Source: Gnetum montanum
Taxonomy: Eukaryota; Streptophyta; Gnetopsida; Gnetales; Gnetaceae
Direction of reading: 5' to 3'
DNA: 64,000 bases
Assembly (NCBI GenBank): GCA_015680685.1
Contig: MNCI01003767.1
Location: 82,076-146,075 of the forward strand
Each line of letters starts with the position of its first letter. Within the stretch, counting starts at the first letter, position 1. Below the pieces are notes generated by a model that was not told the DNA's origin, searched no databases, and saw only the letters and a list, made by a program, of their open reading frames with translations. Of this stretch, positions 21,901 through 35,760 are shown piece by piece. The position numbers and the translations under genes are program-made.

Positions 21901-24164
21901 CTTCACAAGCTCATCTTCTTAGATATCAAGAAGTGAATGAGAAGGATTAGAAGACACTCCCTTTTCCATGCCTAAATAAAACATTTCTAGGAGAAAAGAA
22001 ATAGCATGCTATTCTAATGATGTAGTGAGCAGGGCCATTGTCACATCATCGTAAAAAATGTTAAAAGATAACAACCCTACTAAGCTCCAAGAAGAAGTAC
22101 CACCTCTGCCACCACTAGTTGCCTTCAAAATAACACTAGAGATGGCAGTAATAACTAAATTCCTAAGGTAACTTAAGGAGTAGAAACTATAGTAGTAAGC
22201 CTCTGGGTGTGTTGATGAATCATTAGCATACTATCTAATCATGAGCCACCTTAATGAAGTTTCTAGAACAATTAGTTGACTAATGGATAATCTAATCCAT
22301 TTATTCTCTGCACAAAGAAACCAAGCTCCTATTCACTCCAATCCCAACACTTGAGAGGTCATGATGTCCATTGTAGGAGAATAACTTCCTAATATCTCTC
22401 AGAATGTACTGAATATCTCTATTATGCTAGAAGAGGGAGAGGGAGCAAAAAATTTATTTATGCTACATAAGGGCTAGGAAATACTAGTAGAGATGGTAGT
22501 AGATCGAGTTGAAGAAGTGCTAGGTGCTTGTGTAACATCTATTCTAGACATTTCTGTTATGGTAGACATCCAAGTATTTGCAAGAGCTAGGAGGAATGCA
22601 TGCAACAAAGTAAAGGAAGTGCTGGAATGATTGGTTGAAGTTGGGTAATCAATTTCAGAGATCTTTGATATCCTAGAACAATAATCTAGTCATAGCTACT
22701 AAAGACAAGGGGCAAGTTCTTAGTAGCACAAGTGCAACCAGAGGAAGCCATTAACATCAATCAAAGATTGGTATCTATGGTTGTAAAACTTAAAGTATAA
22801 CTATCAAACCCTATTATTCTATAGCTAGATCTCATAAGGCATGAAGCTTTTTAATAGCTTCAACAAAAGTTAAAAGAGGCTAAGAATGCTAAAGAGTGGG
22901 TGGCCTAGGATGCATCATTATTTAAAACCATGTTAAATACCATAAACTATGACCTCTTAGACATGCAAAGGGAGAGGAAAACTCTAACCAAGAAGAACCA
23001 ACGATTGCAGAAGGTTGATGTGCATAAAGAACAATTGTTGGAATACATCTGCTAGTAATAAGAATAGCTTACCAAGGTGAATCATGGTATTAGGATGTTG
23101 GCTACAAAGAATAAAATTCTTTTGATGAAGAGAGTTTGGGCCATTCACTAGGAGACTATCATTGATATTTCCACTTGGAAGAATGAATCTCTAAAATGTG
23201 AAAAAGTAAAAAATCATTACAAGAACTAGGTGGAAATGCTCAAGGAATTAAATGAGAATCAGATCAAGTTGGCAAAGTCCAAGTTAAACAAAGCCCTTTA
23301 AAAACTTCAATAAAGAAGCAATGCATCACATCCCATATTTGATGGAAAAAATGCATATAATTAGGAAGAAATCCATCTAAAGGAATTGTAAATTAAAGAA
23401 ATGATGAAGTACATGAAATTAGTTAACCTTCGTTATGCAAACTTAGTAATGCTAACTATTAAATGACCAAGGTCAGAGTTGGAAAAGTAGGTGATCAGCT
23501 CCTACCTCCTCTATGAAGCAAAGTTTGAGCTCCATAAGGAGACAAAGTAGAAGTTAGAATTATCTCATGTAGAGCTTAAGGTTTTTAAGAGCAAATTCAA
23601 GGAACAATGATCAGTTGCAAAGAACTTGGCTAGAAGAATGACTGATCACTAGAAACTATAAAATCTTATGAGGATGTTCAACATTGAGTGAAATTAGTTT
23701 GTATCTTGGCTCGTTAATATGAAAGAGATGTTTCTAACATGACCTTACTTGTGGGATGTACCAACACTAGCTAGTCTAGGTAATGCTACCTAGACCATCA
23801 ATGACCAGTGAAAAAAGAGGAGAAAATGAAGGCATTGTTGGATGCATTAAGCTTTTTTGATGTAGTAATATGGTAGCCTAGAGCACTAGCTAAACTAAAA
23901 TGTGAAGAAGGACCATCCAAGTCATAGGAGCCTCTATGCCCAGGCATGATGTGAATACTCAAGCCTAGCCAAATTTGTGTAATAAATGGCTGCCAATTTT
24001 TTCTATAGTGGCCAATTTTGATAAATATTACTATAAAAGCCTAAATATTTTATAAGATGGCACTCAGAGTCATTAATTGTTAGTTAGTTAATATTTAGTT
24101 CAATATCCCCCAATATTTTATAAATACCTTGATCTGACTTTTGTTCACTTGAGGATAAAGCTTT
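18991..24164 (+). other. Long 3' region of the Athila-type element, env-position remnant
   Basis: About 5 kb between pol and the LTR. A purine tract TTTTGGGGAGGAC lies at 19164-19176. The part at about 22850-23700 translates in pieces into charged, coiled-coil-like sequence. This matches the position of the extra ORF (env-like / plant transposon protein) of Athila elements. No intact frame; the stretch 19800-22800 shows nothing else I can name. Confidence 0.55.
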
Positions 24165-24181
24165 AGTCAATCATGAGGGTA

Positions 24182-25053
24182 TGATGAAGTATCATAGAGT
24201 TAGGTGTGCTAATGGACATGCATTGACAAAGCCCTATTGACATAGCCTTTAATACATGAATGCACATGCATTGATGCCATCCAGTCCTAAGCCTATATAA
24301 ATTCACATACCACCTATAATTGTGATACTTTTTGGCCATTCTAGTAGTGAAGCTCTTGTAGTTTATTTCCATAGAACTTAGCCATATTTTCCTACGACCA
24401 CAATGTGGATTGAGTTGATTGAATGGATTTTTATTCAAGTGCATGTTATACCTAGAAACTTTTGCAAGATGGTAATAAAATTGACATTAATTCCTTCCCT
24501 TGCAACACTTGGACTAGCACTTATTTTATTTTTAGCACTTTACTTTTTAATGTACTTTACTTTCTAGTAGTTAGAAAATTAATTTTTTATTCCATAATAG
24601 CATGAGTAAGATCACTTCTAGCATGACATATTAACATTTGGTAATCTTAGTAGTGGATACTTGGCACACCCAATAATAGATACTTGGTAACCCAACAATG
24701 TTAATATAGGTTTAGGTTGGGTACAAAAAGTGGGAATGGATGCTTTATGCTTAGGATAGCTTAGATTACCCTTAGGTACCTAGCTAGTTAAAACTTAATA
24801 TTTTAGTCATTTTACTATTTTAGTATTTTAATAAAAATAATAGTAACAAAAATACAAATATCTTATGCCTTAGTCACACTTAACCATACCAATTAAGCTA
24901 ACACAAGTGATGATTAAGAAGACAATGACCAGCGACCCAACCCTTAGTTATATAAGCTACTATTAGCTCTGAAGTTCCATAAAATTCAACTAGATTGGAC
25001 AAACATGCTTTTGATTTGTATGGTTGGGTATAAGAAAGACTTGCTACTCATAA
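24182..25053 (+). repeat. 3' LTR of the plus-strand Athila-type element
   Basis: Begins TGATGAAGTATC after AGTCAATCATGAGGGTA, the same PPT layout as at 47521-47533, and ends near CTACTCATAA, a decayed CTCATCA. A TATA-like CCTATATAAATT lies at about 24292. Internal words (TTGGTAAT, GTGGATACTTGG, TATGGTTGGGT) recur in the solo LTR 49845-50702. Confidence 0.72.
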
Positions 25054-25970
25054 TGATGCAAGTAAGACACTTGATTTTATTCTCCTTGATGATGTATATG
25101 AGCCACTAATTGATGATCTTACATAATGTTATATGTTTGTTCAAATTTTAGATTACCTACCTTGTAGTGAAAGTTTCTCTTCATAATTAAATGATGTAAT
25201 ATTAATAATGATATTCAAGTCCTTCATACAAAGTATTCTTTATTTTTTTTACTTATTGAGCTAAGAAATATTTTGATGGTGGAGTCTACCCTAGATATAG
25301 TCTCATTTGTATATAAGTGTGCACTATTAATTATTTGTAAATGAACTTCAAATTTTATGTTTAATCTAAAGAATATTTTAAAGTTCCCTATTTTATTAAG
25401 TTATTTAATTTCTATAAGAAAATTCTTAGTCTTCTTGGTCCCATTAAACATGTGGAATCTATATCTACATCATCATCATCATCACCCTAGCCTTATGCCA
25501 ACAAAAGGGTGTTGGCTAATATGGAATCTATTTCTACAACATTTAGTTTTCATAATTTTTTTGGTTAAAATTAAACTTCTTAATCATAAAAAGGAATTAG
25601 TATTACAAGTAGGAAAACTCATATTTAACCAATTATATAATATACTCTTTTTAATTCTTGTAAATTTTTCCATTCTAAAGGATGTTTGTTTAATGCTGAT
25701 CCTTTTTTACTTAAGAAAAAAGATAGTGAAAAAAATAGAAAATATGTAAAAGTTGAAGATAGAAAAGAATAATCCAAAAGAAAAATATTGATGTTAAAGT
25801 TAAGAATATGAAAAGTTAATTTAATGTTAATGATAAGAATAATCAAATGATAATAAAGAATCTAAAGAAGATAGAAGCATTTATAAATATTTATATTTAT
25901 ATTTAGAGGAAGTATTGATTAGTTTGAATAGATAGCTCCTGGAACAATTTTTCTCCTATCTAAAAAGAAT
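25054..25970. other. AT-rich DNA with a possible decayed coding remnant
   Basis: Between about 25660 and 25975 one frame reads Lys-rich sequence (GCLFNADPFLLKKKDSEKN) with few stops. On removal of the 25976-39203 element it would abut 39209-39440, which is also Lys-rich (KKKVITNGKYSQREIKIKQ). I do not recognise the family. A CATCATCATCATCATCA run at 25470 is a simple repeat. Confidence 0.25.
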
Positions 25971-25975
25971 ACTAT
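25971..25975. repeat. Target-site duplication, left copy (ACTAT)
   Basis: Matches ACTAG at 39204-39208 in four of five bases, next to inferred LTR ends with TG/CA termini. Confidence 0.6.
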
Positions 25976-26828
25976 TGATGAATGGTGGGGTATCTCAATA
26001 CTCCACCATACAAGTCACAAGTGCATGCATGTGACTAGATCATAATCCATGGATGGACAATGTAAGTATGCTAGGAGTTAATAGTAGGTTTGTGATTGTT
26101 GTCATCCACTTTAAGTTAGTGAATTTCAAGTGTATGGTTTAACTCTCAGTGAGGCATATGATATGTTGATGTTGTTAGGCTCTCAGTACTTTTAGTTGTG
26201 AACTTAATGAAAGTGAAATTAAAATATAAGCCTAAGTCATGACAAGAATGTAAATCTACTCTACCCTACATTGATGATAATCTAGTCCTAGTTTACTAGT
26301 CACATCTTGGGCTCATGAAATTATTGCTGGGATTACCAAGTGGGTTCACCATTGAGCGAATCAAGTAAAACCACTATTGTGTTACTAAACAATTATACTT
26401 AAATTCTTTGAACCAGTTGTACTCATTCTGCTTACCTAATGAACATGGAAAGTAAAGTACTTCAAAATTGTAAAGTGCTAAGCTAAACTAAATAGGAAAA
26501 TTAAACTAAGTAAAAAAAAAGAGCTAAGTGGATGTTGTAATGATGAAAAGTAATCTCAATCTTTATTGCCGAGCATGAATTATGCCCAAGTATAATCCAC
26601 TCAAATAAAGACTTCATACAATTACTAAACACCACACTATAAGCATTCACTCTATCGCTAACTACAGAAACAAACTAAAAGAGTTTAGCTAAGGATGTAA
26701 TGAAATTTTTTGTTACTAGTTCAACCAACTATGAGTATTTATAGGATTTTGTAGCTCCTGAGACATTGCATCAATGATGATGTAGCTTGAGCTACAATAT
26801 CGTACTCGATGAAAAATTAATTTGATCA
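25976..26828 (-). repeat. 3' LTR of the minus-strand Athila-type element
   Basis: On the minus strand it starts TGATCAAATT after TAGTCATGGAGGTA and ends CCATTCATCA. It shares long stretches with 38336-39203, such as TAGATCATAATCCA and GGATGGA. Confidence 0.85.
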
Positions 26829-26842
26829 TACCTCCATGACTA
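26829..26842 (-). other. Polypurine tract of the minus-strand element
   Basis: Minus strand GTTAGTCATGGAGGTA directly before the LTR. Same wording as the PPT of the plus-strand copies (AGTCATGGGGGTA). Confidence 0.7.
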
Positions 26843-29800
26843 ACTAGAAACTCATCCTTGAGTTAAAAAAATGAGGATAGATTCCCTTTCAAAATTGGGA
26901 GGTAGAATCAAACTTGACATGAATAACTATATACATCACTCTGAATGTTGCATTGTGGTTTGAGTGGTGTTCTTAAAAATTTTTATCATGCATGACATGA
27001 TGGACACATTTGACAACAAAATGAAACAACACAAAGTAGCTCGATGTAGCCTTAGGTTCTCGATGGTAGAGTCTCTTCCATCGGCTTCTTCCCTTTATCA
27101 TCAAACTTCTAGAGTTGATATTGATTGAGAACCACCTAAAATTTTTCTTTTTCTAACCAAGGATCATGTACTATCCATGTGAATTCAACAATGTTGGATG
27201 ACGTTGGTACATCCCATGGGCATGGTAATTGCAGAAACATCTTATTAAATTTTACATACCATGTAGCAAACTACCTTCTCTCCTCTTTAAAATATTTGGC
27301 CACCTTTGTTAATTCATGGTAATTGATCATCTAGTGGATCAAGTTTACTGCAATGTCCTTCTACCCTTAGTAGCAAGCTTTAATAATTTTGAGCTTAAAG
27401 CTTGCCAAATGGAGTTTCTATTGTGCATATTTTCAATTTGCAAACTCTTTTTCATACATCACATAAACTGTTGCTACTTGCTTTTAAAGCTCATTTCATA
27501 GCCTTCCTACTGTTAACATGGCCAGGATAGCATATCAAAGGTTTGCTAACCCTATGTATTATGTAAGATCTTCTATCTATAGGTCTTTGTTTTTCACTTT
27601 GGCCTGGTGGACATGGGCAAGGATGTCCAAAATGGATTTCTAATTAGATGTTTGAGATGTGATTGAGTTGATCTTGGCCTTTGCCATTTGGATCTCTTTT
27701 TCAATGATTTTTTTTACATGCCCACCTAGTCTCCAAAGTGTTCATTGAGCTTCTCATGCATCTTGGTCTTGTTTTGCCATGCACTTATTTCAATTTTATA
27801 ATTTTGGTGAATTGCATGTACTTCTTCCATTAACAATGTTCTATTTTCTTGGGCTAGTTTATTCATATATTAGTTGACATAGATAAATTGTTCTCACAAT
27901 TAATGAATACTTTCTCTGAGAACATTCTTTTGCTTATTAATATAACTCATCCATGTATTGTTAGCAAAAAGCTTTTTATTGTCTTCCTCCAAGGATATCA
28001 TGGCTTTGACATGTGCGTATGTTTGTGCTTTAGGAACAGATGTGTTTCACACAACCTTTTCTTTTTCCATCTTTACGTGTATGTTTTGGGCTATTAGTTG
28101 CCTAAATTGATTGATTCTAAATTATTTTAGCTAGTTTGGGGCTACATATTATGTAGGGTCTCTTTTCTCTACTCTTAAAGTTGCTAATTCAGCTTGTAGC
28201 CTTTGCAATTTATTCTCTATGTGTTCTACCCTTGTTTCATCCATGACTAACTTTCCTTATGGCTCTGATATTTGACTACACTACAATGATATCATTGGGG
28301 ATATCAAAAATGTTTTACATGACTTGGCCTATTTGTAGTAGTTAATTGAGGACATCTTCATGCTCTACTAGAGTCATGAATGTATTGGCTAATATTTGTG
28401 CATATCTAGCTCTAGAAATATTGGTTGATGGCACAATGAAAACATTGAAAGATTCATTGATTTGATGAGCGATAACCTCTACTAATCCTACTATATCTTG
28501 GTGTTACATCATCACTACTATGGCACCTTCTTCAGTTCTTAGCATTATCTGTAATGATGCAAAGTTCCCCAAAATTTTTTGAACCTAATCATCATCCCCT
28601 CCTGCCTATAGTGATACCTACCCACTAGCAAGTCCTATGGATATCATAGGTCTTACAAATTTTTTTCTCACTCTGTATAGAGTAGAGCCTTCCCTCACTT
28701 CCCAATTGATGGTTTCTGCAATTTGTTGTAGATGAATCATTTAAGGTCGATAATCTTGTTGTGGTGGTGAAGCTTGCTATTCAAGCCTATCACCAACAAG
28801 TGTTGATCCACTAGGCCTTGCTTGTTCCTACTCTCTAGTAGCTAGAATGTTACTAGTAGGTGTAGATCCTAATGCTTCCTCAGTGTTTGTTAGCTTTTCT
28901 AGCTGATCTTTCTTTGGTGGCACTAGTTTGGACACCTCTGCATAGGATGTTTTCTTGGCTTTCCTTAGGAAATCATTTTTGTAGCCTAGGATCCCTACTT
29001 GCTTGCACAATTTTCTAATTATGCAAGGAAATGACAATGTAAGTTTTCCTACATTCTCCTTGAATCTTCTTTGGATCTCTAGGAAGAGCAAATGGGTAAT
29101 GTTGGCATTGAATTTTTCCATCAGGATGGCACTTCCTCTTGTTGCATAAGTAGAGGTCCTATTGAGTCTCTTAGTTGGGAATAGGTGATAGGTTCTAATC
29201 TTGAAATAGCATTTCTCCTTAATAGTTAGCTTATTGTAATCCTTATTCTCTTTACCATAGGCTCTTTATTGTCACAACTTCTTCATGTTTATGTTGTACC
29301 TTGTGGATATTTTCACAACATTGGATTTGAAATTTGGAATGTTTAATATCTTTGGGATAGCCTCAATCTTCATTGTTGCATCATCCTACTCATTTCTCCA
29401 AAACTGGTATACCTCTCCTAGATAACATTCAACGTGGCATAAAAGAGTGAGCCATAGAGGAGATGCTTGGAGTTGCATCTTGACAATGTCAGGAGAAAAC
29501 TCCATGAATGGTACAAAATTTAACTCCATAATGACTATGGACATGATGGTTTTTTCCTAGATGGCTTGTAAACATTCTTCTAATAGCATGAGGCACTATC
29601 CTTATTTAGGCGCTAGTCATGCCTCTTCCTTAACTTATGTATATTGTTCAATAATAGGAGTTTATTGATGGATATTAAAGGATTATGCTTCTTACTCTCC
29701 TTGTTTTACCTATGGATTTTGTTCTCCTACTTATCCTCTTTCTCCACCTCTTGGTCTTTTGCTTAACTAGCTATGACGATCCTTCTACAGTAGGTCTCTT

Positions 29801-30761
29801 TGGAGCCATCTGTAATCATTACAAATTCAAGGTTATCAAGGGATTTCAAATAGATTCCTAATGATTTATGATCCTTTTTCGTATTCTTGATTTGATCTAG
29901 TTTTTATCCTTTTTATTAATTATAGTTCTTATTATGATTATAGAGTTAGAGAAATTTCAAAAATAAAAACTTAATGGTTATATCTTTGATTGTTATGACC
30001 TCTCACAGTTATCGTTTTCTTATTTTTTATACCATTAGAAGGGTAGTTAGGAGAATTAGTTAAGTCCATTGGTTTTTATTTCATTAATTTGGTTAAAATA
30101 TTCTTATTTAGTCCTATACTTACCATTAATATTATCTTTTGGCATTAGAAAATTGTGGGTCAATTTCAAAAATCTATGTGCAGTTCTCTCCCCCATGACT
30201 AAGTTGAGCACTCCAAGATCAATAGGGTTTAGGAATCATGGAAATTGGAGTTACGATAAGGAAGTTAGGTAGCTAGGAAGTTTAGGCATCAAAGCTTAGA
30301 AACACTACATGAAATCCCCTTGTGTTGAAATGGTAGAATGAAGAAATTTCTAACTCCCTGTGCATATATATAGATTTTATACGCACGACATCATAGATGT
30401 GATGTTGTAGGTCATATGATATCATAGATACAATGTCATCGCTAAAACATTTTGAATCTTTGACAATTTTTGATGAAAAAATTAAGTCAATTAGATAGTT
30501 TGGAAGATGTAGAGGTTTTCTAAAGGATCATGAATCATAGATGATGGTTGGATTATGAAAATTTGATGCTCAAAGATCATAAGGAAGAAATCTCGAGGGA
30601 CGAAGGTTAATTAGAAATATATGAGATGATTGAGAGTTGTCAAAAGTGTGCTTAAATATAAAGACTTAGGAAAGAAAAAATTAGCTATTAGAGTGTCTTC
30701 GAGGCATAAGATGATGTGAAATTGGTCATCCAATATGAGATACAAGAGTTATACAAGTGCA
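26843..30761 (-). pseudogene. Env-position ORF remnant, Athila-type (plant transposon protein-like)
   Basis: On the minus strand about 29600-28830 reads in pieces: ASPLWLTLLCHVECYLGEV, KIRTYHLFPTKR, then ILMEKF, FKENVGKLTLSFPCIIRKLCKQVGI. The last pattern (FPCxIxxLCxxxGV) is typical of the putative plant transposon protein / Athila third ORF. The clean piece is 28828-29121 (97 codons). Downstream, 28700-27300 is coiled-coil-like, charged and stop-rich. Role of this protein in Athila elements is not settled; an envelope role has been proposed. From 26843 to 27300 and from 29700 to 30760 nothing further can be named. Confidence 0.55.
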
Positions 30762-30777
30762 TCCTCCCCAAAGTAGG
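30762..30777 (-). other. Internal polypurine tract
   Basis: Minus strand CCTACTTTGGGGAGGAT. The same core lies at 19164-19176 and 46766-46778 in the two plus-strand relatives, always downstream of pol and far from the LTR. Confidence 0.6.
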
Positions 30778-32079
30778 TTTCTCCCCTTAGCATTGTTGTA
30801 TAACCACACCTACAAGTGTCCATAGGCACTCAAGGAGTTGAATGTAGAACATACCTGTCTTGAAAAACACACATGTTAGTATCACTAAAATGGATAAATA
30901 ACACTCTATTACATAAAAACATAGAATTATGATTAAATATACCAATGATGTGAAACAAAATTAGAAAGTATTGCAGAAATTGGAACATGAGGTGTCTTAC
31001 CATATGCATAATAAATTCTTGTGTGTGAGATATGGTTAAAATGATCATTAGCCTTTCCATCCAAGATCCAAACCAAGTTCATACCACTTACCAATGACAT
31101 TGCATTATATCATCTCCAAAACAAGCAACCATAAGACTACCACTATTGCAAGAATCATTATCACTTGGAAATGTAGCTCAAGGAAGGCGTTTATTAATAG
31201 CATAATTTATTTTTGAGATTTTTGAGAAGTTAGCTACCTTTAGGCATGGGTAACATGTCTTTCTAGTGGGACCCCTAGAAATGTTATTTCATTCCCTTAT
31301 TTTATTTTTACTGTGTTGACCTTACTGAAGGACTACCTTTAGGCATGGGTATATCTTTCCAGTGACATGGTAAGGTAGCACTTATTATACTCATACTTCC
31401 ACTTTTTGTTAGAACTCAAGAAAATAATAGAAACTTAATTATAGGATAAAACTCATAGTAGTAGTCCTAGAGCATCCACAAATTTCCTTGATGTCACACC
31501 ATTTTTATTCCCACTTGATTTTATACTTTTCTATCTAGGCACAATGATCACAAGTTTATTTTAGTCTTATTGTGAAAAAATATTGTTATGACAATGGTAA
31601 CAACCTCTTATTAATGGAAATGAGTATATGGATGATGTGGTTTCACTATATATACAATCAGTCCTTCCATGATTTGATAACACAGAGCAATCTTTATCTT
31701 ATTGGAACTACATCTTACTTTATTCCTTTGCACTTTATTGAAGAATTAACAAAAACATGTATAAGAAAATTGATGGAAGATCATAGAAAATGATAAAAAA
31801 AATTGAAAAAATAGAGAAAGAATTTAAAAGATATCAAAGAATATCAAATGATTAAGAAGTGAGAAAAAATATAAAAGAATGAAAAGATATAAAAAATGTG
31901 AAAACTTAGGAAAAAAAAGATTCAATTTGGTGCCTAGGTATGATATAGGACACCCCCATGATTATCATTAAAGGTAGTCAACCAAAAGATGGAATGGATT
32001 GTAGAAGGTTGGATAAACATGCTAGAATCCACAAAGGAGTCAGGATGTTGATAGTAGGGTTTGATTTGTTGAATATTGA

Positions 32080-33130
32080 CTAGAATAAGCTTGTATGGGC
32101 TAGTTGGCTAGTAGATATACATGGTGCCTGATGGATATATGACATGGATGATATAGGGTCCTTACCATAAGGTTTGAAACTTAGCCTTCTATGGTACATG
32201 ACTAGGATTATAATATAGGACTTTATCACCCGGCTGGAATGATACTTGCCATATACATGCATCATGCCTATGTTTCGAGTATTTCTTATGTATCTCATTG
32301 CTCATTAGGGCTACAAGTTTATTTTCTCTATAAGGTTAAGATTCATGATAAGTTCTTTTTAAGCTAAGTTGAAATCTAGGTTAAGTTCACTAGCAATGGC
32401 TAAAGTTTGTGTCTCTACTTGGATTGGTAGTGTGGGAAGTTTCCCATAAACTAACTCATAGGGTAAGTATCCTATTGGAAATTTTCATATGGTTCTATAT
32501 GCCCATAGAACATCATTTAGTTTAGTGCTCGAGTCCTTTCTAAATCAACTAACTATTCTAGTTAATATTCTAGTGATTTCTTTGTTAGTCACTTCTACTT
32601 GACCATTTTCTTGGAGATGGTATGATGTACTTAGTTTATGATTCACCCCAAGTTGTTGCATTATCTTTTTGAATGTAGCTCTTGTGAAATGTGTTCCATT
32701 GTTAGATATTAGCATATGTGGTACCCCAAACCTATACATCACATGTTGTTGAAAGAATTTAGTAGCTATTTTGGTTGTGCAATATTAACTGTAGCTGCTT
32801 CTACCAAATTTGTGTAAAAATTAATTGTCACTATAATATATGTTTTTCTATTGGACATCAGTTTAATGGGCTCCATAAAGTCAATTCTAAAAATTTCAAA
32901 TGGCTCTAATGGTTGAATCCATTTTTGTGGTCCTTCATGTCTACTTGTTATTCCCCCATTGTGTTGGCATCTTTCACAAGATTGGGTAAATTTGTATGCA
33001 TCTCAAAATATGATAGGCTAGCAACATCCTACCAATATCAGCTTTAGTACTATTTTACACCCTACGTAGTGACCACCACATGGTCCATCCTGCATGTCCT
33101 ATAAAATTTTCTATTGGTTCCTTTTTGGAA
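32080..33130 (-). pseudogene. int: Integrase remnant, Athila-type
   Basis: Zinc-finger region near 33090-33010 reads CGGHYVGCK. Core: RIDFMEPIK-like, then 32742-32545 with YRFGVPHMLISNNGTHF (catalytic D changed to N in SNNGT) and ENGQVEVTNKEI (catalytic E kept). C-terminal GPY/F-like sequence runs to about 32080 (MWQVSFQPGDKVLYYNPS). Multiple stops. Confidence 0.75.
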
Positions 33131-33251
33131 CACACCATCTAACTAATCCATTTGCATAGATCTTGTAAAGATTTCCATTGATTTCCATATATCATTTCAC
33201 TTTGTGGAGGAATTGATGTTTCTGTCTCTTATTCCACTTAATAGGAATCTC

Positions 33252-34640
33252 CTATATGGTGAGATAAGTAATGTAGTTAGTAATCCATGACTTCTCTATT
33301 GAGTTGATAGCCATTGTTATCTTTGAAAATAAATTCTCATCAGGAAATTGGTTAGATAATGATTCTTCTTGCTCTTGTGATTCCCATCTTAATCTTGCTA
33401 GATGATTTGCTACAACATTTTTAGTTTCTTTCTTGTTAATCATCATGATGTCAAAATCTTGTAATATCTTAAACCATCACATCATCCTTGGACTAACCAT
33501 TGATTTATTCATCAAAAATTTGATAGCACTATGATCTGTGTGGACGTAAATAGGGTACCTAAGCACATAATATCTTAATTTCTCAAGTGCATACACCATG
33601 GCCTTATGCTCCTTTTCTATAGTGGTGTAATTGAGTTATGCTTCGGTGATGCTTTGATTGGTATAGTGTATGTAATATGGTCTTTTCTAATCATCAAGAT
33701 AAGTTAATACTACTCCCAGTGCATAGTTTGAGGCATCTATCATAATGTAAAAGGGCTTAGATCAATTCAAAGCTCAAAGGATTTGTGTCTCAATTAGCTT
33801 CTATTTTAGTGTCTTGAATGCCTTCTCACACTGATCTATCCACTGGAATGGTGCATCTTTCTTCATTAGTTTCACTAGTGGCTTTGCTATCTTTGAAAAA
33901 TTTTCAATAAATCTTCTGTGATCCCTTGTGTGGGCAAGGAATGATTTGACATCTTGAATAATTTGTGATCTTTATGCGATATTCTAAATTACTCTTATCT
34001 TATCTAGAACAACCTCTATTTCTTTTTGTGATACCTTATGTTCTAGAATAATCTAATCTTAAACCATTAAATGGCTCTTTTGCCAATTGAGCTTCAAATT
34101 AGCTTCAACACATCTTTTCAAAACCTACTCTAATTGGTCAAGCGCGTGTTTAAAATCTAGCTAGTAAGTGGAAAAATCATCCATGAATACTTCCACTTCA
34201 TTACCAATATGTTTTTGGAAGATACTTAGTACTAGCCTTCCAAAAGTAGCAAGCTCATTACGCAAGCTAGAGGGCATATGCTTGTAGGCAAATGTCTCCC
34301 AAGAACTAGTGAATGTGGTCTTCTCTTGATATTCTATTGCAATGTGGATCTTACTATACTCATTGTACCTATTGAGAATACTATAGTACTGATGTCCTAC
34401 TATAGTATCAAGGACTGGGTTAACAAATAGTAAAGGAAAGTGATCCTTGAATGTTGTTAAGTTTAGCAATTAGAAGTCAATGAAGACCCTCCACTTGCCA
34501 CCTTTCTTAGGAACAATGACTAAGGGACTGACCCATTCACTATTTGCGATCACATAGATGAATCCTACTTTCAATAATTTCTTCAATTCCTATTTTACTA
34601 CATCCTTAAGTTTGGGATTTAGTCTTCTTTGAGGCTGGTG
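33252..34640 (-). pseudogene. pol: RT and RNase H remnant, Athila-type
   Basis: RT: 34469-34161 with FKDHFPLLFVNPVLDTIVGH and the catalytic VFMDDFSTY, the FMDDF form typical of Athila. RNase H: FYIMIDASNYALGVVL (about 33760-33710), YTTIEKEHKAMVYAL, YVHTDHSAIKFLMNK. The tail KKETKNVVANHLARLRWE (33430-33375) is a decayed form of the ENVVADHLSRLE signature that follows RNase H in Athila. Stops are frequent between these pieces. Confidence 0.8.
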
Positions 34641-35172
34641 GTGTGGTTTAATAGCTATATTTATATATGTTCTATGTTGACATATACATGGTTTGATGTC
34701 TATTATTTCATCATAGGACCATGCAAATGTTGTCAGCTATTTATTCATCACTACTAATAGTCTTATTTTCTATTCTTTATAGATATTGACATTAATAATT
34801 ACCAATTTCTTATTATTTAGAAAAAAACATTCTAGTACTTCTAGTAGGGCTTTTAACTCTAAAGGTTCTAGTTCAAAATTTTTTAGGATTTCTAATTGTC
34901 CCCATTTGATGTCTTCATCTTGATGTGAGTGTACATAGGGGTGTTTCTTCCTTAACTACTATAACTTTTCAATTTCTTCAACATAGGCACTTATAATTTA
35001 ATTAGATGGTTCCATGTATATTTTGGACTCCATCTCTTTTCTAGTAATCAACCATTTTTTGCGTTCTTATTTTTTTTCTACATATAGACATTGCTACACA
35101 CACATAGCTTCTAAACATTGATTGCATGCTATTTTGATTTCTTGTTTGATAGCCCATATTTTTTGCATGTAA

Positions 35173-35760
35173 TTGCACCTATCATTGTTGTATGTGATAG
35201 ATGGAACCTGGTGTCTCTATATGATTCCAGCTTCAACTTCCTTGAAATTTTCCAAGGATAAGTCTATGATTCCCAACTTAGCATCCAGAGTGCTAAGCCA
35301 TGCTCTTTCCATAATGATAGGAAATTCTCCCTTATTTTTTCCCACATGTATTTCTAAGAAGTCATCAGGGTAGGACCAGCCACTTATGGTGGTGGTGATG
35401 TCATCCACCTATCCAAGTGGAATAGTGATTAACTAGTCTACAAGCTCTAATAAGATATTTCTCTTCTTTAGTCAGGGAAGATTTCATGCTTTGTACATGT
35501 CTTGTGAAATCAAGTTTACTTATAACCCATAATCAAGTAGAGCTTTACTTGGCTTATGACCTACTACTTGGAGGTATACTAAGGGAATTCCTAAATTTAT
35601 TCTTTTTTGGGGAAGTGTTCTTACTTTATTATTGTGTATAATGATTTGAATAAGCATGACACTGATTAAATTTGGATCAGTATAATGTGCAAGTCTTGTA
35701 TTCCCTTGAGGAGTGTGTGTGGATGGGATCAGCATAGGTAAAGTTCCCATCCTTTAAATC
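35173..35760 (-). pseudogene. pro: Protease remnant, Athila-type
   Basis: The stretch 35408-35217 reads GWSYPDDFLEIHVGKNKGEFPIIMERAWLST, nearly the same as GWSYPADFLVIQV in the copy at 44959-45200. The expected ILGRPFL-like motif is IIMERAWL here. The active-site region upstream (KALLDYGL at about 35530) keeps an Asp but has Tyr-Gly instead of Ser/Thr-Gly. Confidence 0.7.

Larger units (their letters stand above)
15545..25053 (+). mobile_element. Athila-type Ty3/gypsy element, 5' truncated
   Basis: Contains, in order, gag C-terminal half, RT, RNase H, integrase, a long 3' region and a 3' LTR on the plus strand. It aligns by eye with the minus-strand element at 25976-39203 and with the gag of 41332-48372. 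No 5' LTR, PBS or gag N-terminus is present; its left end abuts the copia LTR stub. Every domain carries many stops and frameshifts. Confidence 0.82.

Noticed and set aside
25357-25749. 130-codon frame with a His run
   Set aside because: The His run is a CAT microsatellite; the alternative frame is better but also broken.
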